A model generated the notes under the pieces. The model was not told where the DNA came from. It ran no database searches and saw only the letters and a program-made list of their open reading frames with translations. Shown in pieces: positions 35,063 through 43,751 of a DNA stretch of 57,893 nt. The DNA lies in assembly GCA_016933195.1 (NCBI GenBank), contig JAFGBN010000055.1, forward strand, positions 1-57,893, in the 5' to 3' direction. Positions within the stretch are counted from its first letter, which is position 1; the number at the start of each line of letters is the position of its first letter. Source of the DNA: Dehalococcoidia bacterium (lineage in GTDB: Bacteria > Chloroflexota > Dehalococcoidia > GIF9 > AB-539-J10). A program made the translations under genes and the position numbers.

Positions 35063-36484
35063 TTAGCTTTTCCAAAAGCGAGGGAAAAATATCATGAAAA
35101 CCGTAAACAATTCTAACCTTCCTAGCCACATGCAGACAATCAAAATGACCTTCCCTGCTGCGGGAAGCCAGGCATAATTTGAAGCAGGGCCTACTGCACC
35201 TAGCCCAGGGCCACAGTTTGCCAAGCAAGTCGCTACTGATGAGAGCGATGTTTCTAAATCAAGTCCCAAGAAACTGAGTATTATGGAAGCTACAATTGCC
35301 ACAAGGATGTAAAGAAAGAAAAAGGAGATTACGTCCCGCATTACGTCCTCCGCGAGTGGTTTTTGGTTATATTTAACCGGAATTACGGCTTTGGGGGATA
35401 AAGCCCTTCTCATCATCACTTTGGTATATTTCAGCAGGGTTGCAATCCGCACCACTTTTATTGCTCCCCCTGTAGAACCACCACAACCCCCAATGAACAT
35501 TAAAGCCAGAAGCACCATCCTCGCGCCGAAATGCCAAGAGGCAAAATCCGCGGTAGAAAAGCCGGTACAAGTCATAATAGAAATCACCTGAAAGAACCCA
35601 TCTCGATATAACCCAATGCCTTGAGAAAAAATTACCGAAGCGCTAGCTATCACCATAAGAGTTACGTAAAGTCTGAATTCTTCATCCTTAAATATCTTCA
35701 GGTTCCCTTTTAAGACTTGATAATGGATTAGGAAATTTGTGCCCGCCAGGAACATGAAAGCCATGATGATGTACTCAGCCAAGGGATTGGCATAAGCTCC
35801 AACACTTCCAGTGGTGGGGGTGAATCCACCGGTAGGGAGAGTGCAAAGGGAGACGCAAATTGAGTCGAAGAGGCGGAGCTTAGCCCAGAAATAGAGGAGC
35901 GCTATCTCAGCAGCAGTAAAACCCGTGTAAATCGTCCAAAGAAGCCTTGCCGTAGTCCTAAATCTGGGCCGAAGCCTTTCGGGCATAGGACCGGGAAACT
36001 CACGTTCAAAGAGCTGAGAACCTCCTACCCCTAGCCTTGGTAAAATAGCAATAAATAGCGCTATTACTCCCATTCCCCCCAGCCACTGGGTAAGGCTACG
36101 CCATAAAAGGGCACTCTTGGGTAACTCCTCCACATTCCCCAACACGGTAGCACCAGTAGTAGTGAAGCCAGACATCGCCTCAAAAAAGGCATCAAGGAAA
36201 TTACACCCCAGAAATACATAAGGAATAGCACCAAGGAGCGGCACAAAAAGCCAGGTGAAAGAGACTATAGTAAAGCCGTCGGCACGTTCTATTACTCTTG
36301 TGGTCTTGAATCCAAATTCAAAAAATAAACCAATCGCTAAAGTGATTAGTAAAGGATATAGAAAAATTACCCAGTTCTCGCCATAGTGAAGAGCAGTTAC
36401 CAAGGGAGGGATATAGACTAAAGCCAGGTATTTCAGAAACGACCCAAGGATATGAAAGGTTAACCTTATCCTTTGGCGAACCAT
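35063..36484 (-). CDS. trkH: Potassium uptake protein TrkH
   Basis: TrkH/KtrB is the K+-translocating membrane subunit. The four pseudo-repeated pore loops are visible as SGFTTTGATV, LPTGGFTPTTG, TCTGFSTADF and LANCGPGLG, each with the selectivity-filter glycine, separated by hydrophobic helices. The length of 473 residues is normal. It overlaps the upstream trkA by 19 bases, so the two are cotranscribed. Confidence 0.95.
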   Translation of the reverse strand: MVRQRIRLTFHILGSFLKYLALVYIPPLVTALHYGENWVIFLYPLLITLAIGLFFEFGFKTTRVIERADGFTIVSFTWLFVPLLGAIPYVFLGCNFLDAFFEAMSGFTTTGATVLGNVEELPKSALLWRSLTQWLGGMGVIALFIAILPRLGVGGSQLFEREFPGPMPERLRPRFRTTARLLWTIYTGFTAAEIALLYFWAKLRLFDSICVSLCTLPTGGFTPTTGSVGAYANPLAEYIIMAFMFLAGTNFLIHYQVLKGNLKIFKDEEFRLYVTLMVIASASVIFSQGIGLYRDGFFQVISIMTCTGFSTADFASWHFGARMVLLALMFIGGCGGSTGGAIKVVRIATLLKYTKVMMRRALSPKAVIPVKYNQKPLAEDVMRDVISFFFLYILVAIVASIILSFLGLDLETSLSSVATCLANCGPGLGAVGPASNYAWLPAAGKVILIVCMWLGRLELFTVFMIFFPRFWKS

Positions 36485-37122
36485 TTATTCATAAATTCGA
36501 CTCCCTTTTTAGTAGACTCCCGGTCTACAAGGAGAGTCAGCCAGTCCTTAGGCTCTATCATAGCATCTTCATACAAGTATTTCCCTTCTCGCTCCAGCAC
36601 AAGGATTTTCATGCCGTTCGCAGCTCCTATCTCAGAGATTTTCTTTCCAAGGCACTTCATGCCCTCCTCACACTCTATTTCGAAGATCTCTGCCCTCTCA
36701 AAAGAGAGAAAATCCTTCACATAAGGCTGCGAGACCATCCGGGAAATGTGCTTGGCTACTACGGCGTCTGGCTTAACATGGAAGCCAATTCCAGCCTGTT
36801 TAAAAGTTTCCACATGAACTGCATCATTCACAAGAGAGATCACTTTCTCTGCCCCCATTTCCTTAGCCAGCATGGAAATCATCAAATTGTCGGAGTCATC
36901 ACCAGTTACAGCCACCAATGCCTTGGCACTCCTGACTCCTGCTTCTTGCAGAACTGACCTTTGGGTAGCATCTCCTGGTATCCCCATCGCGTCAGAAGAT
37001 GCTGTCATTTCAGCGCATTTCCCTTCATTTAAGTCTATAACCGTTACTTCGTTACCTTCTTTAGAAAGGAGCTCGGTTAGGTTTTTCCCTATATTACTTA
37101 AGCCTGCAATTATAAAATGCAT
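36466..37122 (-). CDS. trkA: Potassium uptake regulator TrkA (RCK protein)
   Basis: TrkA/KtrA is the cytosolic ring subunit that gates TrkH in response to nucleotides. The N-terminal NAD-binding Rossmann fold starts MHFIIAGLSNIGKNL with an acidic residue in VTVIDLNEGK, and GDDSDNLMISMLAKE follows. The C-terminal RCK_C part is at about 140-210. At 218 residues it is a single-RCK protein. GGAGGAG immediately before ATG supports the start. Confidence 0.94.
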   Translation of the reverse strand: MHFIIAGLSNIGKNLTELLSKEGNEVTVIDLNEGKCAEMTASSDAMGIPGDATQRSVLQEAGVRSAKALVAVTGDDSDNLMISMLAKEMGAEKVISLVNDAVHVETFKQAGIGFHVKPDAVVAKHISRMVSQPYVKDFLSFERAEIFEIECEEGMKCLGKKISEIGAANGMKILVLEREGKYLYEDAMIEPKDWLTLLVDRESTKKGVEFMNKWFAKG

Positions 37123-37407
37123 TTCTCCTCCAAGGTTGAGATTGAGAGTAGTTCCAAAGCAATCGAGGCTATAAATCCTAAAAGGTGAGGATTCAACGGG
37201 CTAACATCGAAGGAGTGGTGAACAAACTCACCACTAAACTTGAGATACAAATCAGTGTCCAAATCTAAACTACTCTGCAACATACCACTTTTGATTGCGG
37301 GCGATTCTATTCCTCCTCTGCATGCTTGTCAAGTTACAGTCTCTTCCAATACAAGATAAGCCTGAAATAGTAGGTAACTCATTTATGATTGAGGCATACA
37401 ACTGATC

Positions 37408-37892
37408 GTGAACGACAGGAATTTACAAGCAATCGAACAAATCAGGCAATTTCTGGGAGGAAATGAGGCGCCTGAATTCTAGGCTGAAACTTCTCTGATT
37501 CCTCATGGCAATGTCCTTTCCCCTTTCGATTATACTCTGACCCTGCCAGACCTCCTTAATATTCCTGACCCATTGTATCCAGTCTCAGGAGTTCACTCCA
37601 TTTCAAGAGTCAGGACCACTATAAGGACAACTTGGAGATAGAGAGGTTTACCCAGACTCTCAAGTATGGATGCTTTTACAGCTCTAATATACCTTTAGAC
37701 CCTGAAGAGCTCAATCCCCGGCTAACCGAATGGCTTATAGAATATAATTTCAATCGCCCGCACCAATCACTTGGCTATCTTACTCCCGTAGAGTATATTG
37801 AAAGGGAACTTGCTAAAATCCCTGGCCAAGTGTTACCTATGTGGTCAGCCACAACACGCTCTTGCTTCACCTTAGCAGGGCTGCTATACTAG
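37408..37892 (+). pseudogene. Remnant of an integrase-type (rve, DDE) transposase
   Basis: GTG 37408 opens VNDRNLQAIEQIRQFLGG and stops at 37482, matching the N-terminus of an IS481/IS3-like integrase. After a non-coding interval, 37632-37892 reads LEIERFTQTLKYG followed by LTEWLIEYNFNRPHQSLGYL, the C-terminal end of the DDE integrase core. The catalytic middle is missing. The gene's 3' end is nearly identical to a fragment at the right edge of the window. The rest of the 37123-37631 gap shows no other gene. Confidence 0.75.
37862..37890 (+). promoter_or_regulatory. Promoter of gatB inside the transposase remnant
   Basis: TTGCTT (37862-37867) and TATACT (37885-37890) are exactly 17 bases apart. 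The predicted start lies near 37897, only about six bases before the gatB ATG at 37903. The whole promoter is within the last codons of the dead transposase. Confidence 0.55.
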
Positions 37893-37902
37893 CTCAAAAT
37901 TC

Positions 37903-39339
37903 ATGGAGTACGAGATTGTCATCGGCCTAGAAGTTCATGCCCAGTTGCTAACCAAGAGCAAGATGTTCTGTAGCTGTAGCACCGACTACGCTGACGCCCC
38001 ACCTAATACTCACGTTTGCCCTATTTGCCTGGGTATGCCTGGTGTTCTACCTGTTATTAACAAAAAAGCAGTGGAATATACAGTGATGACCGCCCTTGCC
38101 CTAAACTGTACCATCCCTGAATACACCAAATTCGACCGTAAGAACTACTGCTATCCTGACTTAATGAAGGGCTACCAGATTTCTCAGTATGACGCCCCCA
38201 TTGGCAAACAGGGTTGGCTAACTATTGATAGCAACGGCTCCAAGAAAAGAATCAATATCACTAGAGTGCACCTGGAAGAGGACGTAGCAAAGTTGTGGCA
38301 TAGGGGAAATTCTAGCTTGATAGATGTCAATCGCTCTGGAGTACCCCTGATGGAAACCGTTAGCGAGCCTGAAATTAGCTCTCCTGAAGAAGCCTACGCT
38401 TACCTTGTCAAGCTACGCAATATCCTCCGCTATTTAGAAGTGTCTACCGGCAATATGGAAGAGGGCAGTTTTAGATGTGACGCTAATATAAGCCTTCGTC
38501 CTCTAGGCAGCAAGGAGCTTCTACCTAAAGTGGAGGTCAAGAATGTGAATAGCTTCAAGGCGGTTCTCCAAGCTATGAAACACGAATCTAAACGGCAAAA
38601 AGAAGTGCTCGAAGAAGGTGGTGAGCTTGTGCAAGAGACCAGGGGTTGGGTAGAGGGAAAAGGCATAACTCAAACTCAGAGAACCAAGGAATATGCTGCT
38701 GATTACCGATATTTTCCCGAGCCCGATTTACCTCCCTTGGCTTTCGATAAAGCCTGGATAGATGAAATCAGAGCAAAGCTTCCCGAATTGCCTGAAGCGA
38801 GAAGAGACCGCTTTATAGCACAATATGGTTTGCCCCTATACGATGCCAACATCTTAACCAATTCCAAGGCATTAGCCGACTATTTTGAGAATTGCCTTAA
38901 GTTGATGGGGCATAGCAAGGCAAAAGTGATAAGCAATTGGCTTTTAGGAGATTTCAGCCGATTGCTTAATGCTACTAATACTGAAATTGAAAATGTTAAA
39001 ATAAGCCCAGAACATCTAGTAGAAATGTTAAACCTGGTAGATAACGGAACTATTAGCGGACCAGCTGCCAAGGTAGTACTTGAAGAGATGTTTCTTAGTG
39101 GTAAAGGAGCCAGCAATATTGTGCTAGAAAAGAAGCTCAACCAGATTAGCGATACCACTGAGATAAGAGCGATAATAAAGAAAGTGATAGCCGATAATGC
39201 CAAGGCGGTATCAGATTATAGCGCCGGCAAACAGCAAGCCTTAACCTTTATTACAGGACAGGTAATGAAAACCACCCGAGGAAGAGCCAACCCCACTTTA
39301 GTAAACGAGGTCCTTATGCAGGAGCTAGGAGAAAAGTAA
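37903..39339 (+). CDS. gatB: Aspartyl/glutamyl-tRNA amidotransferase subunit B
   Basis: GatB is the kinase-like, tRNA-binding subunit of GatCAB, which turns Glu-tRNA(Gln) and/or Asp-tRNA(Asn) into the amidated forms. The start [22 protein letters not shown], the zinc cysteines (CSCS, CPICLG), [18 protein letters not shown] and the C-terminal YqeY-like helical domain are complete in 478 residues. GatA and GatC are not in view. secG starts one base after its stop. Confidence 0.97.
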   Translation: MEYEIVIGLEVHAQLLTKSKMFCSCSTDYADAPPNTHVCPICLGMPGVLPVINKKAVEYTVMTALALNCTIPEYTKFDRKNYCYPDLMKGYQISQYDAPIGKQGWLTIDSNGSKKRINITRVHLEEDVAKLWHRGNSSLIDVNRSGVPLMETVSEPEISSPEEAYAYLVKLRNILRYLEVSTGNMEEGSFRCDANISLRPLGSKELLPKVEVKNVNSFKAVLQAMKHESKRQKEVLEEGGELVQETRGWVEGKGITQTQRTKEYAADYRYFPEPDLPPLAFDKAWIDEIRAKLPELPEARRDRFIAQYGLPLYDANILTNSKALADYFENCLKLMGHSKAKVISNWLLGDFSRLLNATNTEIENVKISPEHLVEMLNLVDNGTISGPAAKVVLEEMFLSGKGASNIVLEKKLNQISDTTEIRAIIKKVIADNAKAVSDYSAGKQQALTFITGQVMKTTRGRANPTLVNEVLMQELGEK

Positions 39340-39340
39340 A

Positions 39341-39562
39341 TTGCACACTTCCTTCATTGTTGCTCAGCTATTAGTGGCTATAGCCTTAGTTGTTACTATC
39401 CTATTTCAATTACATGGTGGAGGTTTAGGGGGAATCTTCGGGCAATCTGACTCTGTATATCGAACGCGGCGAGGAATAGAAAGAACTTTATTCAAACTCA
39501 CCATAGTTTTATCTGCCGTTTTTGTCATCTTTGCAGTACTGATTGTCATGCTTACTACATAA
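39341..39562 (+). CDS. secG: Preprotein translocase subunit SecG
   Basis: The 73-residue protein has two membrane helices separated by a Gly-rich loop (LHGGGLGGIFG), the standard SecG pattern; SecG aids SecYE/SecA-driven export. The second loop YRTRRGIERTLFKLT precedes helix two. The start is TTG one base after the gatB stop, so translation is coupled. Confidence 0.9.
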   Translation: MHTSFIVAQLLVAIALVVTILFQLHGGGLGGIFGQSDSVYRTRRGIERTLFKLTIVLSAVFVIFAVLIVMLTT

Positions 39563-39568
39563 CTAAGA

Positions 39569-40423
39569 ATGAATCGTGTAGTCACACTAACCACCGATCT
39601 TGGCTCCAGTGATGCCTACGTTGCTGCAATGAAAGGCGTCATCTTAACCATCAATGCTGAAGCTAGTATTATTGATATAACTCACTCTATCGAGCCGCAG
39701 AATATCCTTCAAGGCGCTTTCATCCTAAACACCGCCTATCGCTATTTCCCTAAGCAAACCATTCACATGGCTATCGTTGACCCTGATGTGGGCAGCGAGC
39801 GCCAAGCAATAATCCTGAAAACATCTTTGGCTCTATTCGTTGCCCCTGATAATGGCATCCTCAGCTACGTAATCAATGAGTTATCTCCAACTCGAAACCC
39901 CTCTAGTCAATATAATTCTAACCTTGAGGAGCTAAATTTAAAAAAGGGTCTCGAAGCTGTAGCTATTACTGACCCCCGGTTTTGGCGGCACCCAGTCAGC
40001 CCCACCTTTCACGGACGAGATATTTTTGCTCCAGTGGCTGCTGGGCTTTCTTTGGATATATCGCCTTATGAATTTGGGGAGAAAATTACTTCCCTTCATG
40101 TCTTCCCTATTCCAAAACCGTTCTCCGACCCACAAGGCAACCTGATAGGACATATCTTACATGTCGACCATTTTGGCAATTTAATTACAGATATTAAAAA
40201 CAGCGACCTGCCTAGCAGAAGGGAAGAGCTTATTATTGAGATAGCAGGATACCGTATTCACGGCGTAAGCAGTTATTATGCCCAAGAGGAGAGATTAATG
40301 GCTCTTCTAGGCAGCAGCGGCTGCCTAGAAATATCATTAAGAAATGAAAATGCCTCTGATTTTCTGGACACGAGAATAGGCGACGAAATAAGGGTGATTT
40401 CCTCTCCCTTGAAGGCAATGTGA
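39569..40423 (+). CDS. S-adenosylmethionine hydroxide adenosyltransferase (DUF62)
   Basis: Members hydrolyse SAM to adenosine and methionine; the family also holds the fluorinase and chlorinase. The opening VVTLTTDLGSSDAYVAAMKGV contains the SAM-binding Asp, and VDPDVGSERQ and DHFGNLITDI are conserved blocks. The hydrolase is the common bacterial form and the halogenases are rare, so hydrolase is preferred. At 284 residues it is complete. It follows secG after six bases. Confidence 0.92.
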   Translation: MNRVVTLTTDLGSSDAYVAAMKGVILTINAEASIIDITHSIEPQNILQGAFILNTAYRYFPKQTIHMAIVDPDVGSERQAIILKTSLALFVAPDNGILSYVINELSPTRNPSSQYNSNLEELNLKKGLEAVAITDPRFWRHPVSPTFHGRDIFAPVAAGLSLDISPYEFGEKITSLHVFPIPKPFSDPQGNLIGHILHVDHFGNLITDIKNSDLPSRREELIIEIAGYRIHGVSSYYAQEERLMALLGSSGCLEISLRNENASDFLDTRIGDEIRVISSPLKAM

Positions 40424-40469
40424 GGCTTCTTCCTAATAACATCGTTAATCTTCAAGGCGTACTCATAAG

Positions 40470-41282
40470 CTAGAACACACCGAGCATCTTTAGCCCAGCA
40501 TAGACCATGACCGTGATAAAGATGTACCTTAGTTGCTTCGCTGGCAGAGCATGTGCTGTCCTGCCCCCAAGCTGTGCCATAGGAATACTGGTGGCTGCCA
40601 GACATAGCCCTATGGGCAAATTTATATAACCTATTGAATAGGGAAGAGAAGCAGGCACCCCAAGGCCATTTACAATATATCCGATAACACCACCCAAGCT
40701 AGTAAACATTATTGAAGCAACAGATGTTCCTATAGCAATGTGTACTGGGAAATGCCATAACAATACCAGCACTGGCACTATTAACACCCCTCCTCCGAGG
40801 CCTGTAAGGCCACTTACCATACCTATAGGAAAGCCAGAAACTGCCAAGGACCAAAAATCATTCCTTGGCTCGGCAGCTCCTTTCGCTAATCTCAGCGGTC
40901 TTCCCAAGCCCATCCATAAGGCGATAGCTAGGACTAGTCCTCCAAATCCTACCTGCAACGTTCTACCAGAAAGATGAGCAGCCAGGGTAGCTCCAGTCAA
41001 AGCCCCAGCTAAGCCACATAACCCCAAGACCAGCGTCGCTTTCCACCGGATTGCCTTTATCTTGTTATGCCTCCAGGCACTGCTCATCACTGTAGGCAAC
41101 ATTGCCAGTAAACTCGTCCCAAAGGCTATCCTTGTGGCGATAGTGGATGGAATACCCATAGCTGCAACTACCCAATAGGTAACTGGAACCATAATAAAGC
41201 CGCCCCCAACCCCAAGCAGCCCACTAGCGAAACCAGCACCGGCTCCAGCACCCAGCAGTATAAAGATATGCGTTGCTGTCAG
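40470..41282 (-). CDS. TauE/SafE-family anion exporter with unusual start
   Basis: TauE/SafE proteins export sulfite, sulfoacetate or similar organosulfur anions. The two half-repeats each carry the signature GxxxGxLGxGGGxxxVP: GFASGLLGVGGGFIMVPV at the N-terminus and GMVSGLTGLGGGVLIVPV in the middle. The first ATG in frame (41192) lies inside the first signature, so translation must begin upstream. The frame is open back to about 41310 but contains no ATG, GTG or TTG; CTG 41282 with GGAG just before it is the best candidate. A small frameshift after ATG 41292 is the alternative. The family call is firm and the start is uncertain. Confidence 0.75.
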   Translation of the reverse strand: MTATHIFILLGAGAGAGFASGLLGVGGGFIMVPVTYWVVAAMGIPSTIATRIAFGTSLLAMLPTVMSSAWRHNKIKAIRWKATLVLGLCGLAGALTGATLAAHLSGRTLQVGFGGLVLAIALWMGLGRPLRLAKGAAEPRNDFWSLAVSGFPIGMVSGLTGLGGGVLIVPVLVLLWHFPVHIAIGTSVASIMFTSLGGVIGYIVNGLGVPASLPYSIGYINLPIGLCLAATSIPMAQLGGRTAHALPAKQLRYIFITVMVYAGLKMLGVF

Positions 41283-41315
41283 TCTTTCTCCATCCTCGAC
41301 TTGCTTTTAAGTCAA

Positions 41316-41726
41316 TCAACTTTGATAGCTGCTTTTCTCGTCTACTGTGGGTATATATGGTTTGATATCCAAAAGCGGAGAGCCATCCAAGGCATCTAGC
41401 CCTTTTATCTTAAGGATGTTTCCTTCCCTAGCTACTAGCTCTACCACAGATAATCCCAATGGGCTAGGCCTATCTGGGGATCTAGTAGTAAAAACGCCGC
41501 GTGATTTAACGATAAAGGAATATCCAGGAGACCTATGAAACCAGTATATCAAAATGATGTGAGAGAACCCTTCTATACCTTTTAAGCCCTCTTCAAAGTC
41601 TTTAAATACCTCTACTTGACAGATTTCCTCCCGTCCACAACCCTGACGTGGTGCTTCTCGTCTAGAATGGTAAGGAGAATGAATTATCCCTATAGACTTC
41701 AACTCCAGGCTATGCTGCTTTTCCAT
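41316..41726 (-). CDS. trmO: TrmO (TsaA/YaeB) tRNA m6t6A37 methyltransferase
   Basis: TrmO methylates N6-threonylcarbamoyladenosine at tRNA position 37 using a beta-barrel SAM-binding fold. The sequence has SIGIIHSPY, the SAM-loop FTTRSPDRPSPLGLS, and GLDALDGSPLLDIKPYIP at the C-terminus, all diagnostic. ATG 41726 is chosen because AGGA lies closely upstream; ATG 41741 is also possible. At about 136 residues it lacks the extra C-terminal domain of the E. coli protein. It is a second tRNA-modification gene of the window in addition to elp3. Confidence 0.9.
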   Translation of the reverse strand: MEKQHSLELKSIGIIHSPYHSRREAPRQGCGREEICQVEVFKDFEEGLKGIEGFSHIILIYWFHRSPGYSFIVKSRGVFTTRSPDRPSPLGLSVVELVAREGNILKIKGLDALDGSPLLDIKPYIPTVDEKSSYQS

Positions 41727-41834
41727 GATGGTCCTGAGCATTGATAACTAGCTTTCAAATTGTCCCAATTATACCATCTGCGCAATCAAAGTTTCAGCCT
41801 TAGCCGTGAGGTCTCGCGTAAATGAATTGCTGCC

Positions 41835-41863
41835 TTGACAAGGTGACAGGGATTTGCTATATT
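41835..41863 (+). promoter_or_regulatory. Strong sigma-70-type promoter of the Fur-family gene
   Basis: A perfect TTGACA (41835-41840) is 17 bases from TATATT (41858-41863). The predicted start is at 41869-41871, which coincides with the first ATG of the gene, so the transcript should be leaderless or nearly so. Confidence 0.75.
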
Positions 41864-41868
41864 GTTAA

Positions 41869-42303
41869 ATGAGAATGCAAATCAATCGCAACTACGAGCA
41901 AAGCAAGATCAAGCCAGTTACCGCACAGAGAAGCCTTCTCCTGAGTATCATGCAAGAGACTGGCATGCATCTAGACGCTAAGGAACTGTACCGCCGAGCC
42001 AGCAAGAAGGACGCTAACATCAGCCTTGCCACAGTATACCGCAATCTTCACTTATTTAAGGAGCGAGGCCTGATAGATGAAAGGCATCTGGGGCAGACGC
42101 GCTGTTACTACGAAATGAAGCGATTAGGAGGACATCAACATCTAGATCTGGTATGCCAAGGCTGTAGGCAAATCATTGAGTTCAAGAGTCCCCTAATTCG
42201 CAAACTGATAGCAGAGGTGCAACGCAAGAATGACTTTTCTGTGACCAAGGTCGAGTTATATTTGGAAGGTTATTGCAATAAGTGTAAGGAGCCGAAAAGA
42301 TAG
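41869..42303 (+). CDS. Fur/PerR-family metalloregulator
   Basis: Fur-family repressors sense iron, peroxide, zinc or other metals. A winged helix (HLDAKELYRRASKK, SLATVYRNLHLFKERGLI) at about 30-80 is followed by a dimerisation domain with GGHQHLDLVCQGC and YCNKCKE, giving two CxxC zinc-site pairs and the His ligands of the sensing site. Fur, PerR and Zur cannot be told apart from these residues. It stands at the head of the redox and iron-sulfur region and may control it. There is no Shine-Dalgarno; ATG 41875 is an alternative start. Confidence 0.88.
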   Translation: MRMQINRNYEQSKIKPVTAQRSLLLSIMQETGMHLDAKELYRRASKKDANISLATVYRNLHLFKERGLIDERHLGQTRCYYEMKRLGGHQHLDLVCQGCRQIIEFKSPLIRKLIAEVQRKNDFSVTKVELYLEGYCNKCKEPKR

Positions 42304-42487
42304 TCCCTTAACTTGCTGGATGTTCTGACGGCAAAAATAACCATTTCTGACACAAGAGGAATGCTACACTGAATCACAGACCAGAATTTCAAGAGCAAGG
42401 TCCCCAAATATACGCTCTCTGTAAGGGGAGATTTTGAGCACCTGTAATGCCAGTGATGTTTATGGTTAATCCAGCTGGGAAACAAAG

Positions 42488-42700
42488 ATGTTAGAGCCAA
42501 AATTAAAGGTAGCGGTGGACTATGAGAAGTGCCACCCGGAAAGGTGTGACAAGGGAGTATGCGCTGCTGTTCTGGAATGTCCCACTAAGCTTTGGAAGCA
42601 AGAAGAGCCATATGATTTGCCCTACCCCATTCCAGGCTTTTGTCAGGATTGTGGCACATGTGTCGAGTCTTGCCCCTTGAAAGCAATCAGAATGCTTTGA
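42488..42700 (+). CDS. Small RLI-like 4Fe-4S ferredoxin
   Basis: The 70-residue protein has a first cysteine cluster in YEKCHPERCDKGVC...ECP and a second, classical CQDCGTCVESCP. The CxPxxC spacing resembles the N-terminal ferredoxin domain of ABCE1/RLI. It could carry two clusters and serve as electron donor or acceptor for the flavoprotein encoded 50 bases downstream. A paralogue lies at 53583-53792. The 184-base gap before it shows no gene. Confidence 0.85.
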   Translation: MLEPKLKVAVDYEKCHPERCDKGVCAAVLECPTKLWKQEEPYDLPYPIPGFCQDCGTCVESCPLKAIRML

Positions 42701-42749
42701 GGCAGCGCAGATATTATACCCTAATTCAACTAATAGAAGGAGGCACAAT

Positions 42750-43742
42750 ATGGAAAAAGAGGATGTGGTCATCGTTGGAGCTGGCCCTGCCGGGTTATCG
42801 GCGGCGATATTTACCCAGCTCGATGGCTGGAGCACGCTAGTTCTAGAGGCTAACTGGGTGGGTGGACAGGGCACCATCGCTTACACTGTGAACAGCTACC
42901 CTGGTTTCCCACCTGGTGATGGCGCAGTACTAATGAACTACATGGAAAAGCAGGTGTCCTCACCACCTCCTGATGGCGTCGGGGCAGAACTAAAGCGGGA
43001 GAGTGTGTTAAGCATTGACACCAAGAACCTGGTTGTAACCACTGAGGCGCATCAATACCAAGCTAAAGCCATTATTCTGGCCACAGGCAGCACCATGCAG
43101 AAGCTTGGTGTCCCTGGAGAAGACAAGTTTGTCGGCAAGGGCATATCCTATTATGCTAAGCGCGACTACAAGCAATTCGCAGGGAAGAAGGTTTTGGTGG
43201 TAGGTGGGGGAAATAGCACAGCAAAGAGTGCACTAGTAGCCAAAAGCAAAGCTAATGAGGTTATCCTGGTCCATCGGAGAGAGTCGCTGAAGGCTTACCC
43301 TGCTATGACTAAGAGGTTGCAAAAGGAGGGCATAGACATTTGGTATAATACCGAGGTCAGGGAAATAAGAGGCAACAGCCAGGTCAAGACAGCAGTGGTG
43401 ATAAATAATGAAACTGCTGAGCAAAAGGAGCTAGCCATTGACTGGGTGATCATCTGCGTGGGAACAGAGCCCAATACCAAGCTGGTACAGGAAACGGGAA
43501 TCGAGATGGAGGGAAGATTTATCAAGGTCGATAGTCAAATGAGAACCAACATTGAAGGAATATTCGCTTGCGGCGAAATCACTCCCGGCCATCGACACCT
43601 TATTACCGCTGCTGCTGAGGGAGCCTCGGCGGGAATGGCTGCTAGCGAGTACTTGGCATTGCAAATGGTAAAGAAAGGTGAGATGTTTGAGGGCGCTAAG
43701 AACGGTAAGTACGCCAGCGAATATCTAGCAATGCTTAGCTAG
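42750..43742 (+). CDS. Thioredoxin-reductase-like flavoprotein lacking CxxC, FNR2-like
   Basis: The FAD motif VIVGAGPAGLSAA and NAD(P)H motif VLVVGGGNSTAKSA place this in the thioredoxin reductase fold, and GIFACGEIT closes it. At residues 134-139, where trxB at 46.4 kb has YCATCD, this protein reads YYAKRD, so the redox disulfide is absent. The wording SYYAKRDYKQFAGK resembles type 2 ferredoxin-NADP reductases (YumC), which also lack CxxC. With a ferredoxin gene directly upstream, electron transfer between ferredoxin and NAD(P)H is the likely role. AAGGAGG before ATG supports the start. Confidence 0.8.
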   Translation: MEKEDVVIVGAGPAGLSAAIFTQLDGWSTLVLEANWVGGQGTIAYTVNSYPGFPPGDGAVLMNYMEKQVSSPPPDGVGAELKRESVLSIDTKNLVVTTEAHQYQAKAIILATGSTMQKLGVPGEDKFVGKGISYYAKRDYKQFAGKKVLVVGGGNSTAKSALVAKSKANEVILVHRRESLKAYPAMTKRLQKEGIDIWYNTEVREIRGNSQVKTAVVINNETAEQKELAIDWVIICVGTEPNTKLVQETGIEMEGRFIKVDSQMRTNIEGIFACGEITPGHRHLITAAAEGASAGMAASEYLALQMVKKGEMFEGAKNGKYASEYLAMLS

Positions 43743-43751
43743 AGGTATATT

